In this document: piece by piece, positions 28,832-37,496 of the stretch
How the letters are laid out: each line of letters starts with the position of its first letter
How positions within the stretch are numbered: the stretch's first letter is position 1
NCBI RefSeq assembly: GCF_000165485.1
Contig: NC_014623.1
Coordinates: 6,342,893-6,406,892 of the forward strand
Length of the DNA: 64,000 bases
Source: Stigmatella aurantiaca DW4/3-1
GTDB taxonomy: Bacteria; Myxococcota; Myxococcia; Myxococcales; Myxococcaceae
Reading direction: 5' to 3'
The notes under the pieces: generated by a model
The model's input: the letters and a program-made list of their open reading frames with translations, nothing else
Database searches by the model: none
Told to the model about the DNA's origin: nothing
Position numbers and translations under genes: made by a program

Positions 28832-28888
28832 GAGGCCGCCGATTCTAGACGGCTTCCAGGGCGTTCGGGTTGCGGGTTTTCCTCGGGC

Positions 28889-30283
28889 TCAGTACGCGTT
28901 CTTGGACAGGAAACCGCCCAGGGCCGTGCGCACCAGAATCTTAAAATCCATCAACAGCGACCAGTTCTCGATGTAGTACAGATCGTACTCGATCCGCTTC
29001 TGGATGGACGTCTGCCCGCGCAGCCCGTTGATCTGCGCCCAACCCGTAATGCCCGACTTCACCTTGTGTCTCAGGTGGTAGCGGGGAATCTGCCGCTTGA
29101 ACTCCTCGATGAAGACCGGGCGCTCGGGACGCGGCCCCACCAGGCTCATGTCGCCGCGCAGCACGTTGAAGAACTGCGGCAGTTCGTCGATGGAGTACTT
29201 GCGCAGGAAGGTGCCAATGGGCGTGCGCCGCGGGTCCTCCAGGCTGGCCATCCGGGCGCCGGCCACCTCCGCGTCCGTGCGCATGGTGCGGAACTTGAGG
29301 ATGGGGAAGGTGCGCCCATCGATGCCCATGCGCTCCTGGGCATAGAGAATGGGCCCCCGGCTGGTGAGCTTCACCAGCAACGCCGTCACCAGCATGAAGG
29401 GGGCCGTCAGCGCGATGGCCACCAGCGAGAACACGATGTCGAAGGCGCGCTTGGCCACCCGGCTCCAGCCATCCATCGGGTCGCCCTGGAGGCTGATGAT
29501 GGGCAGCCCCCCAAACTCCTCCAGCCCGCCATAGAGGGTGATGTACTGGTAGAGGTCCGGCACCACCTTCACATCCACGGTGCGCAGCGCCAGCTGCTCC
29601 ATGAGGTCCTTCACCACCAACTGCTCCGCGAGCGGCAGCGCGATGACGACCTGGTCCACGGGCCAGACATCGAGGATGCGCTCCACCTCGCTGACCTCCC
29701 CCAGCACGGGCGCGCCCCTCACCCGCCGTCCCACCTTGGCCGGATCCTGCGCAAGCACCCCCACCACCCGGAAGCCCAGCTCGCGGTGCTCTCTCACCGT
29801 CTCGACGACCCGGCGGCCCAACGCTCCCTCGCCGATGACGAGGATGGTCTTCAAGTTGTAGCCGCGCCGCCGCACTTCCGAGAGCGCCACCCGGAGCACC
29901 AACCGCGTCACCGAGACGAGCACCAGGGCGTAGCCCAGAAACAGCGCCAGCGTGAGCCGGGAGTAGCGCTCGCGGGTGAAGTAGGTGAGCGCCACCAGGA
30001 TGAGCGTCGCGGTGATGGAGGCCTTGAAGACCGCGAACATCTCCCCGAAGTGGGTGCGCGCGCGGTTGGTGATGTAGAGCCGCGACTGGTGGAAGGTGTA
30101 GGGGAAGATGGCCAGCGCCATCGCCAACGAGACGGCCGTCTCCTCCAACGGAGGAATGCCATCCTTGACGGGGATGAGCCCAATGAAGCGCGTGGCGTAC
30201 GCCAACCCGAACGCCACCGTCAGCATGCAGACGTCGGTGGCAACCTTGATGGACGTGTAGAAACGCTGGAGACGACTGAACAC
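28889..30283 (-). CDS. Undecaprenyl-phosphate sugar-1-phosphate transferase (WcaJ/ExoE type)
   Basis: The product has 464 residues with four to five N-terminal transmembrane helices, a nucleotide-binding-like middle (TILVIGEGALGRRVVETV) and a C-terminal bacterial sugar transferase domain: AKRAFDIVFSLVA, ILKFRTMRTDAE, RKYSIDELPQFFNVLRGDM, GITGWAQINGLRG. It transfers a hexose-1-phosphate from a UDP sugar to undecaprenyl phosphate, the initiating step of exopolysaccharide or O-antigen synthesis. The GTG at 30283 has AGGAG 8 bases upstream. A candidate sigma-54 promoter lies about 45 bp upstream. Confidence 0.93.
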   Translation of the reverse strand: MFSRLQRFYTSIKVATDVCMLTVAFGLAYATRFIGLIPVKDGIPPLEETAVSLAMALAIFPYTFHQSRLYITNRARTHFGEMFAVFKASITATLILVALTYFTRERYSRLTLALFLGYALVLVSVTRLVLRVALSEVRRRGYNLKTILVIGEGALGRRVVETVREHRELGFRVVGVLAQDPAKVGRRVRGAPVLGEVSEVERILDVWPVDQVVIALPLAEQLVVKDLMEQLALRTVDVKVVPDLYQYITLYGGLEEFGGLPIISLQGDPMDGWSRVAKRAFDIVFSLVAIALTAPFMLVTALLVKLTSRGPILYAQERMGIDGRTFPILKFRTMRTDAEVAGARMASLEDPRRTPIGTFLRKYSIDELPQFFNVLRGDMSLVGPRPERPVFIEEFKRQIPRYHLRHKVKSGITGWAQINGLRGQTSIQKRIEYDLYYIENWSLLMDFKILVRTALGGFLSKNAY

Positions 30284-30323
30284 GCCAGGACTCCTGTGGC
30301 CTGCCAACTGCCGGCCGCACCTG

Positions 30324-30339
30324 TGCAAATCCCGCGCCC
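30324..30339 (-). promoter_or_regulatory. Candidate sigma-54 promoter of the WcaJ-type gene
   Basis: On the minus strand the sequence GGGCGCGGGATTTGCA agrees with the -24/-12 consensus TGGCACGNNNNTTGCA at all but two defined positions, with GG and GC separated by ten bases. It is about 42 bp before the GTG start at 30283. Sigma-54 with bEBPs controls many myxobacterial exopolysaccharide genes. Confidence 0.6.
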
Positions 30340-30503
30340 ACACCCCCTGGCGCCCCGCCACGCGACAGCCTCCGGACGTGTCCGCCACGTAACACGGAAA
30401 GCCCCGTGAAACCAATGGGTTGTCCAGAATGGCTGGGAAGGGCCGCGGTTTTGGGAACGCCCCCCCCGTCAGAAAAAGGAGCCCCCTGTCAGGAACGTCA
30501 CAG

Positions 30504-31622
30504 TTATCTGACGACAGGCGAGCGAAGGAGCGCCTCGACCTCTGCCTCCATCCCGTGCAGGAAGGCTTGCCGGGAAAAGCGCTGTGCCTGCGCGCGGGCC
30601 TCCGCGGGCACGAAGGCCCGTTCCCAGTCATCGAACTGGCGCACGGCGGTGGCGAGGGCCTCGGGCGTCTGCTCGGAGAAGAAGAGGCCGGTGCGCGGCG
30701 TGACCGTCTCCAGCACCCCTCCTTTCGCGTAGGCGATGACGGGCCGACCTGTGGCCTGCGCCTCCAGGGGCGTGATGCCAAAGTCCTCTTCTCCGGTGAA
30801 GAGGAGCGCCCGGGCGTTGCGGTAGAGCGTGGGCAGCTCCGCGTCCGGCACATTGCCGAGAAAGCGGATGTGGGGCGGCAAGGCGCCCGAAGTGAGCTTC
30901 GAGGCCTCCTGCCCCGTGCCCACCACCCAGAGCTCCGCCTCCAAGGCGCGGAAGGCCTCCAGGGCAATGTCGAGCCGCTTATAGGGGGCGAAGGCCCCCA
31001 GCCACAGGAAGTAACCCCCCTGCCCCGTTCCCTCGAGCGGCCCAGCACAGAAGCGCTCCAGAGCCACCGGTGGGTGGACGACGCTGGCCTCCCGCCCCCA
31101 GAAGCGGTGGATCTTCCCGGCGATGTGCTGGCTGTTGGCGACGAAGCGGTCGACCCCGGCGGAGGTGCGCCGATCCCACCGCTGAAGCCAGGGCCTCACG
31201 GAGCGTGCGGCCGTGCGCACGGGCAACGAGGCCCGGCCCGGCCCGAAGTAGTCGTCGAAGAGATCCCACATGTACCGCATGGGCGCATGGATGTAGCCCA
31301 GGTGCCGGGCCCCTGGCGGCTTGCGGATCCCCTTGGCGACACAGTGGCTGGAGGAGAGCACCAGCCCATACCCCTCCAGGCGAAAGGACTCGATGGCGCG
31401 GGGAAAGAGGGGCAGGAAGTGCCGGTAGCGGGTGTGGATGCCGGGGATGTCCTGGAGGAAGGAGGTGTAGATGCGCCGGTCCTCGATGAGGGGCGGCATC
31501 GTCCCGGGCTGGTGGATGAGCGTATAGATGTCCGCCCCGGGGAACAGCCCGCAGAGCGCTTCGAGGACGCGCTCACCACCGCGCAGCGTGACGAGCCAGT
31601 CATGAACCAGGGCAACCTTCAC
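30504..31622 (-). CDS. GT4-family glycosyltransferase
   Basis: The product has 372 residues with the GT-B fold. The N-terminus has VHDWLVTLRGGERVLEALC (the nucleotide-sugar-transferase start with G-G-x-R), and the C-terminal GEEDFGITPLEAQATGRPVIAYAKGG carries the E-x7-E donor-binding motif. The GTG at 31622 starts the conserved KVALVHDWL; longer upstream frames are unlikely. It is divergent from the next glycosyltransferase, with starts only 52 bp apart, and probably adds a sugar to the polysaccharide begun by the WcaJ-type enzyme. Confidence 0.9.
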   Translation of the reverse strand: MKVALVHDWLVTLRGGERVLEALCGLFPGADIYTLIHQPGTMPPLIEDRRIYTSFLQDIPGIHTRYRHFLPLFPRAIESFRLEGYGLVLSSSHCVAKGIRKPPGARHLGYIHAPMRYMWDLFDDYFGPGRASLPVRTAARSVRPWLQRWDRRTSAGVDRFVANSQHIAGKIHRFWGREASVVHPPVALERFCAGPLEGTGQGGYFLWLGAFAPYKRLDIALEAFRALEAELWVVGTGQEASKLTSGALPPHIRFLGNVPDAELPTLYRNARALLFTGEEDFGITPLEAQATGRPVIAYAKGGVLETVTPRTGLFFSEQTPEALATAVRQFDDWERAFVPAEARAQAQRFSRQAFLHGMEAEVEALLRSPVVR

Positions 31623-31674
31623 GGGCGCCCTTCTAGCACCCCCGCCGCGAGCCGTGTGTGCTACGCCAGGGGGC

Positions 31675-32772
31675 GTGGCGAGCATCCTCATCGACCTGCG
31701 CATGGTCCAAGGCCGGCTGCACGGCATCGCGCGGTATGCCCTGGAGCTGGCACGAAGGCTGCCGGCGCTCGCGCCCGACCTCCACTTCATGGGCCTCACG
31801 GCGCCGGAAGGATTGCCCCCGGGGCTGGGCGAGCTGACCCCTTCTCTGCCGTTGCACCGGAGCCGGGCGGGCTTCCTGTCGCCCTTGAAGGAGCAGCCCG
31901 CGCTGCTCATGGACTTGCTGAAGCTCGCGCCAGATGTCTTTCACGCCACCTCGTTCTCGCTGCCGGGGCTGTGGAACGGAAAGCTGGTGGCCACGCTCCA
32001 TGACGCGAACCACCTGGCGCTGCCCGCCAACTACAGCCCGATCCACACGCTCTACTACCGGCTCATCGTGGGGCCGCGCTCCCGGCAGGCCTCCGCGCTG
32101 CTGACCGTCTCCGAGTTCTCTCGCGAGGAGCTGGCCAGGCATCTGGGCCTGACGCCGTACCGGTTCCAGGTCATCGCCCCCGGGGTGGATGGGCACTACC
32201 GGCCGCCCTCTCCTTCCGAGGCCAAGGCCTTCCTCGAGCGGCACCACCTCCCCCCGCGCTACCTCGCGGCCGTCGGCAACGCCAAGGCCCACAAGAACCT
32301 CGGACTGCTCGCGAAGCTGGCCCCAGAGCTTCCGGTGCCCCTCGTGCTGCTGGCGGGCAAGGGGGCCGCGAAAGCTCTCGGCTTCCCCGCCTCCACGGTG
32401 GAGATGGCGGAGCTCCCGGAAGCAGAGATGCCCCTCTTCTATGGGGCGGCGAAGGCGCTGCTGCTCCCCTCTCGCTACGAAGGCTTCGGCCTGCCCGTGC
32501 TGGAGGCCATGGCCTCGGGCTGCCCAGTCCTGGCGTCAAACACCTCCGCCCTGCCCGAAGTGGCGGGACAGGCCGCCTTGCTGCTCCCCCCCGAGGACCT
32601 CTCCGCGTGGCGCGACACCACGCTGCGCCTGCTCCGGGACGAAGCCCTGCGCCGGACACTCGTGGAGAAAGGCCGGGAGCGCTCCGCCCACTTCACCTGG
32701 GAGGACTGCGCGCGCCGGACACTCGCCGCCTACCGCCGCGTCCTGGAAAAGCAGGCGCCTCGCCCTTCATGA
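31675..32772 (+). CDS. GT4-family glycosyltransferase
   Basis: The product has 365 residues. The N-terminus (ILIDLRMVQGRLHGIARYALEL) and the donor site RYEGFGLPVLEAMASGCPVLASNTSALPEV are typical of GT4 mannosyl or glucosyl transferases. The GTG at 31675 keeps the conserved start; a GTG at 31654 is an alternative, neither with a strong ribosome site. It is the lone rightward gene amid leftward polysaccharide genes and overlaps the convergent GT87 gene by six bases. Confidence 0.88.
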   Translation: MASILIDLRMVQGRLHGIARYALELARRLPALAPDLHFMGLTAPEGLPPGLGELTPSLPLHRSRAGFLSPLKEQPALLMDLLKLAPDVFHATSFSLPGLWNGKLVATLHDANHLALPANYSPIHTLYYRLIVGPRSRQASALLTVSEFSREELARHLGLTPYRFQVIAPGVDGHYRPPSPSEAKAFLERHHLPPRYLAAVGNAKAHKNLGLLAKLAPELPVPLVLLAGKGAAKALGFPASTVEMAELPEAEMPLFYGAAKALLLPSRYEGFGLPVLEAMASGCPVLASNTSALPEVAGQAALLLPPEDLSAWRDTTLRLLRDEALRRTLVEKGRERSAHFTWEDCARRTLAAYRRVLEKQAPRPS

Positions 32773-33945
32773 GGGGAACGGGGACGCTCCCCGGCGCGAC
32801 GCCCAAGACGCCCACAGCATCAGCGCCGTGAAGACGATCGCATAGGGGCGCCAGAGCAGAACCTGCTGTGAGGGCTCCACGCCGATCACGAACTCCGAGC
32901 TGACAATCCCCACGAGGCCCGCCAAGGCCACCAGCGCCAGCCCGCCCCAGGTCCGCTTCTCCGCCGCGAGCCGCAGCAGCGGCCAGGCCATGACGAAGTT
33001 GGCACGCCAGGCCAACGGGGAGAGCAGCGTCACCCCAAGGCAACAGAGGGCAAACAGCGCCATGGGGCCGGGACGGCTCCAGGCCAACACGCCCACGAAC
33101 ACGGCCAGGGCCAGGACCTGCGCCAGGGAGATCGCCGCCCCCGAGGGCATCGGCTCGCTGGGCACCATGAACGAGAGCAGCAAGGTGGGCAGCCCCTGGG
33201 CATTGGCCCCCAGGGCCCACGGGGGCGTGGTGCGCGCGAGCGTGTCCAGCCAGTCATGGGTTTGCTCTAGCAACCCCTCGAGCCCGTAGCGCGCCAGAGC
33301 AGGCACCAGGAGCACGAGCCCCACGCCCACGCTGGCGGCGAGCACCCGCCCGTGGCGGCGCGCCAGGAGGAACAAGGCCAGCAGCGCCGCGGGAGGCTTG
33401 AGCAGCACGGACACGGCGAACGCCACCGCGGGCCCCCACGTCCGGCCCTTCTCCGCCCCCACCGCGGTGAGGGCCAGCAGCAGCAACAGCACGGCATCCA
33501 CCTGGCCGTAGAAGAACTCGAGCCGGAGCGCGGGGAGCAGCGCCAGCGTGGCGAGCACGGGCGCCCAGGGCCAGGCCTCCTGGCCTTCCTGCGGGGATGC
33601 CGGACGGAGGGTGAGCCGGACCACGGCCGCCAGCGCGGCCACCAGGCCCAGGTTCCAGAGGGCGGCCGCGACACGCGCGGGCAACACCGTGAAGGGCAGG
33701 AACAAGGGGGCCGTCAGGGGCGCGTACTTGAAGGGCATGACGCCATCCGAGACGGGATAGAGATCCGAGCCCATCAGGAAGCGCTCGGCGGCCAGCAGGT
33801 AGACGCGAAAGTCCACGCCCCGCCGGGGGTGCTGTCCCAGCACCACCGCCATCACCCCGAGCACCAACAGGAGCGCCCAGAAAGCCCACTGCGGAGCCCG
33901 GGAAGCCGGGCGTGCATCCACGCTCAGGGGGTCAGCAGCCGTCAT
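32767..33945 (-). CDS. GT87-type (DUF2029) membrane glycosyltransferase
   Basis: The product has 392 residues with about nine to ten hydrophobic helices. The early GVDFRVYLLAAERFLMGSDLYP and PFKYAPLTAPLFLPF motifs mark the DUF2029/GT87 group, polyprenol-phosphate-dependent mannosyl- or arabinosyltransferases. It overlaps the preceding ligase/polymerase gene by 14 bp and is the last gene of the purH-to-GT87 string. Confidence 0.85.
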   Translation of the reverse strand: MTAADPLSVDARPASRAPQWAFWALLLVLGVMAVVLGQHPRRGVDFRVYLLAAERFLMGSDLYPVSDGVMPFKYAPLTAPLFLPFTVLPARVAAALWNLGLVAALAAVVRLTLRPASPQEGQEAWPWAPVLATLALLPALRLEFFYGQVDAVLLLLLALTAVGAEKGRTWGPAVAFAVSVLLKPPAALLALFLLARRHGRVLAASVGVGLVLLVPALARYGLEGLLEQTHDWLDTLARTTPPWALGANAQGLPTLLLSFMVPSEPMPSGAAISLAQVLALAVFVGVLAWSRPGPMALFALCCLGVTLLSPLAWRANFVMAWPLLRLAAEKRTWGGLALVALAGLVGIVSSEFVIGVEPSQQVLLWRPYAIVFTALMLWASWASRRGASPFPS

Positions 33946-35227
33946 CGGGTCTCATCCCCTCGTCCTGGACCCGTCCATTGGACGCGTCCAAGGGTTGCGC
34001 ATTGCGTTCCCGGGACTCCCACTCGCACAGGCCCAACCCCCAGACGAACGAGAAGGACAGGTGAACGCTGGAGTGGAACGGCAGGTAGTGGACCAACGCG
34101 AGCACGTGAAATCCCACGAACGACAACAGCGCGCCCGTGGCCGCGACCGAGCCCGCCTGGTGCCGATGGATCAACGCCCGCACCAGCAGGGCATGGACGG
34201 CAGCCCACAGCACGAGCCCCACCAGCCCCGTCTCCGCCCAGATCGTGAGCCACAGGTTGTGTGAATCCGTGGACAGGAGATCCGTGATGCCCGTCTCGGC
34301 CTGGGTCGCGAGTGCCGCCGGCTTGTGGTTGCCAAACCCTACCCCCACCAGCGGATGCTCCTTCACGAGCCGCCAGCCCACGGACATCGCCAGCGCCCGC
34401 TCGCCCCCCCAGAGGTTCTCCACCGCCTTGCCCAAGCGCGCCCGCCACGCGGGGGTGGCCATCACCACGCACACCAACACCGCGGCCAAGGCCAGCCCCA
34501 CCTTCCGGGGAGTGCCCCGGACCAGCAATGCCAGCGACACGGCACACACCGTCAACCCGGTCAACAGCGCCGCGCGCGCGAACGCGGTATAGGGGGCAAT
34601 CAGCAGGGCGCAGACGCTTGCCGTGGCCAGCCACCGGAGCCACACCAACCGTCCCTTGGCCATCACGGCCAACGCGGGCCCCAGGATCGCGATGGCGCCA
34701 TGCGAGAAGCGCAGCCGATGGAAGAAAAAGCCCCCCGCCGCATAGCGGGGATGCTCCTCGGTGCCGAAGTTCTCGTGGAGCCGCGCCAGGTTCAGCTTCA
34801 GGAGCGAGGGCGGCTCCCAGGGCCAGCGCACCAGGTGCTGGAACAGCCCCAGCCCCACGGACAGCACCCACCCGCCCAGGATGAGCGCGCCAAGCAGCAA
34901 CCATGGCACCCCCGCGACGCCCACCGAGGCCACCGCCGCCCCCGCCATCGTGTCCAGCACCTGCCCATAACGGGCCCCTCGCGGCCAGCGGTCCGCCGCG
35001 CCCGTCAGGAGGGCGATGGCCGGGGAGATCAACTGCCATGCGGTCAGCGCCATCGAAGCCCGCACATAGGCTTTCACATCCGAAGCCAGGGGGAGCTGCT
35101 GGCGGAACGCCAGCACACATGCGCACAGCACCGCCGCGCCAGCCGCCACCTGCTGGACGAGTTCTCCAAGGACCAGCCCGAGGGCCCACAAAGCGAAAAT
35201 GAAGGTGACGGCGCGACGCACTCCCAT
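33932..35227 (-). CDS. O-antigen ligase/polymerase family protein
   Basis: The product has 431 residues with about ten transmembrane helices. The C-terminal periplasmic loop carries EHPLVGVGFGNHK and DSHNLWLTIWAETGLVG, the Wzy_C/WaaL signature (HN-x-W-x8-G). It either joins O-antigen to lipid A core or polymerises repeat units; sequence alone does not separate these. It follows lptG by 35 bp in the operon, a context of LPS export. Confidence 0.88.
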   Translation of the reverse strand: MGVRRAVTFIFALWALGLVLGELVQQVAAGAAVLCACVLAFRQQLPLASDVKAYVRASMALTAWQLISPAIALLTGAADRWPRGARYGQVLDTMAGAAVASVGVAGVPWLLLGALILGGWVLSVGLGLFQHLVRWPWEPPSLLKLNLARLHENFGTEEHPRYAAGGFFFHRLRFSHGAIAILGPALAVMAKGRLVWLRWLATASVCALLIAPYTAFARAALLTGLTVCAVSLALLVRGTPRKVGLALAAVLVCVVMATPAWRARLGKAVENLWGGERALAMSVGWRLVKEHPLVGVGFGNHKPAALATQAETGITDLLSTDSHNLWLTIWAETGLVGLVLWAAVHALLVRALIHRHQAGSVAATGALLSFVGFHVLALVHYLPFHSSVHLSFSFVWGLGLCEWESRERNAQPLDASNGRVQDEGMRPDDGC

Positions 35228-35262
35228 GAGGGATTAGCCCAAACGGCCCAGGGGTGCGACGG

Positions 35263-36384
35263 CTATCGCGCCAGGGAGGACGCCGGACGCCTTGGCGGGA
35301 ACAGCCAGCCTTCTCTGCGCAACCAGAGCACCGTGGCCACCACCACCAGCACCCCGGAGGGCAACCAAGCGGCCAGCCCAGGCGCCATCCGCTCTGTCGT
35401 CACCAGCGTTTTGGACACCACGATCAGCCCCCACATGGCCATCGCAATGAGCAGCCCCTCGACGATCGCCACCGTCAGGTGACCCTTGCGGTTGGGCCGC
35501 AGCGCCAGACCCACCGCCACCAGGGCCGCCGGCAGACCGGCCATCGGGTAGGCGAAGCGGTTGTACAGCGCCAGTTCGTATTGACGTGAGTCCAGGCCGA
35601 CCTCGGTGCGGGCGGAAATTTGTTCGCGCAGCTCGGGCAGCCGCATCTGCTCGGGCCGGCCCGGCCGGATGAGGAACGAGCGCGCGGGGACCCCCAGGTC
35701 GTACTCCGCCTCGGGCGCGGCCGATACCGCAGTGCGTCCATCGGGCGAAAACGAGCGCTCCACGACCCCCGTGAGGCGCCAGCGGTTTCCTTCCAGGGGC
35801 ACCATCGTGTCCGCATCCAACCGGCGCGCGAGCTTGAAGTCGGCGGTGAGCGTCAGGATGGCCACGTCCCGGAAGCCCTCCTGCGCGCTGCCGCTGCGCA
35901 GGAAGAAGACGTGCTCTCCCCGCCGGAACCACTGCTTGGGCGTGTAGTAGAGCCGCCAGTCTCCCCACCGGTTGAAGCGCTGGGTGGTGATTTCATCCAC
36001 CCGCCGGCTGGCCTGGGCGACCACCCGCTCATCGAAGGCGATGAGCCCCAAGCACGCGGCCAGCGCCACCGCCCCCACGGGCAGGTAGAGCGACGCGGGG
36101 CCGAACGTCAACGCGCGCAGCGCCGTCACCTCGCCACGCTTGCGCAGGGTGGACACGGCGGCCCCCGCCGCCAGCAGCAGGGCCGCGGGGCCCAGCAACT
36201 GTGTCGTCACCAGGGCCTTGTTCCAGTACAGCTCCAGCACGGCAAGGACCCACCCCTCCCCCGTGTAGGCGCGCGACCGGTCCACGAAGTCCACCACCAG
36301 GAACACCGTGAGCAACGCGGCGAGGATGCCCACCGCGAACCGCGCGTAGAGCCGGGCCACGTAGCGGAAGAGCGTCCCCCTCAC
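35263..36384 (-). CDS. lptG: LPS export permease LptG-like (YjgP/YjgQ family)
   Basis: The product has 373 residues. N-terminal transmembrane helices (YVARLYARFAVGILAALLTVFLVVDFVDRS), a periplasmic beta-jellyroll and three C-terminal helices give the LptF/G layout. With LptF and the LptB ATPase (not here) it extracts LPS from the inner membrane. I chose GTG 36384 for the GTGA overlap with the lptF stop; a GTG at 36414 is possible. F versus G naming rests on order and similarity and is tentative. Confidence 0.85.
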   Translation of the reverse strand: MRGTLFRYVARLYARFAVGILAALLTVFLVVDFVDRSRAYTGEGWVLAVLELYWNKALVTTQLLGPAALLLAAGAAVSTLRKRGEVTALRALTFGPASLYLPVGAVALAACLGLIAFDERVVAQASRRVDEITTQRFNRWGDWRLYYTPKQWFRRGEHVFFLRSGSAQEGFRDVAILTLTADFKLARRLDADTMVPLEGNRWRLTGVVERSFSPDGRTAVSAAPEAEYDLGVPARSFLIRPGRPEQMRLPELREQISARTEVGLDSRQYELALYNRFAYPMAGLPAALVAVGLALRPNRKGHLTVAIVEGLLIAMAMWGLIVVSKTLVTTERMAPGLAAWLPSGVLVVVATVLWLRREGWLFPPRRPASSLAR

Positions 36385-37496
36385 CGCACCGTCCCCGAGC
36401 GGCTCACGCGCCACATGGCCACCACGCCCAGCACGCTGAAGAGAATGTTCGGCAACTGGGCCGCCAGCACCATCGGCAGCTTCTCCTGGTTGCCCAGGGT
36501 TTCGAAAACGCGGCTCAGCACATAGAAAAGCACGTACCCGCTCAGCGTCAGCAAGTATCCCCAGGCCCGCCCCGCCTGCTTTCGCCCGATGGCCAGGGGC
36601 GTGCCCAGCAGCGCGAACGAGAGGGGTGCCACCGCATTGCCCAGGCGCATGTGGATCGCCATCAGGAACGGCCGCGGGTTGCCCCCGCTCTTCTCCGCCT
36701 CCTCCGCCGCCTGGATCAGCTCTCCCGGAGACATCTCTTCTTTCTGCGAGCGGAAGCGGTTGCTCTTGCGGTTCATCGAGCCGCCCAGCCCCACGGAGAT
36801 CTCGCCTTGCTCGAAGCGCAGCAGGCTGTAATCCGCCGTGGACCGGGTGGCGCGGTGCACCTCCCCCTCCTCCAGCACCAGCCGCAGCGCCTCATCGCCC
36901 TCGCGCATGCTCACCCGGCCGCGCTGCGCGAGCACCAGCAACGGCGAGGAGGGCTCCCGGTCGTCGTGCAGCAGCACGTGCGTCCACTCGCCTCCCTCGC
37001 GAGAGACGCGCTCGGCATAGAGCGTCAAATCGCTCAAGTCCTCGTAGAAGACGCCCGACTTCACATCCCCCGCCACGTTTTTCTTGATGACCTCGTTGAC
37101 CAGCTCCTTGACGCTCGTCAACCCCCAGGGCTGGGCGGTGAAGGCGAGCAAGGCCATCAAGCCCGCCAGCAACAGGCCAATGGCCATGGGCCCCAGCAAC
37201 AGCTGCACCGGGCTGATCCCCAGTGCCTGGAGCGCGGTCAGCTCCCGGTCCTCGCTCAGCCGGCCCAGCCCGAGCAGAATGGCCATCAGGAACGCGATGG
37301 GCAGGGCCTTCACCAGGAAGTGCGGGGTCAGGTAGAGGATCAGCCGTCCGATGTCCGTCAGCGTCACCGCCGAGCCGAGCAACACCTCCGTGCCCAGCAG
37401 GAACTGCATGACGAACAGCAGCAGGAACATGAACGCCACCCATACGCCCAAGGGGGCCAGCAGTTCCTTCAGGAGGTAGCGGGCCAGCAGGATCAC
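36381..37496 (-). CDS. lptF: LPS export permease LptF-like (YjgP/YjgQ family)
   Basis: The product has 371 residues with the same six-helix and periplasmic jellyroll plan as its neighbour: LARYLLKELLAPLGVWVAFMF at the start, PVQLLLGPMAIGLLLAGLMALLAF, and AIHMRLGNAVAPLSFALLGTPLAIGRK. The GTG at 37496 overlaps the purD stop (GTGA), so export and purine genes are translated in coupling. It forms the transmembrane part of the LptB2FG extractor. Confidence 0.87.
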   Translation of the reverse strand: MILLARYLLKELLAPLGVWVAFMFLLLFVMQFLLGTEVLLGSAVTLTDIGRLILYLTPHFLVKALPIAFLMAILLGLGRLSEDRELTALQALGISPVQLLLGPMAIGLLLAGLMALLAFTAQPWGLTSVKELVNEVIKKNVAGDVKSGVFYEDLSDLTLYAERVSREGGEWTHVLLHDDREPSSPLLVLAQRGRVSMREGDEALRLVLEEGEVHRATRSTADYSLLRFEQGEISVGLGGSMNRKSNRFRSQKEEMSPGELIQAAEEAEKSGGNPRPFLMAIHMRLGNAVAPLSFALLGTPLAIGRKQAGRAWGYLLTLSGYVLFYVLSRVFETLGNQEKLPMVLAAQLPNILFSVLGVVAMWRVSRSGTVR

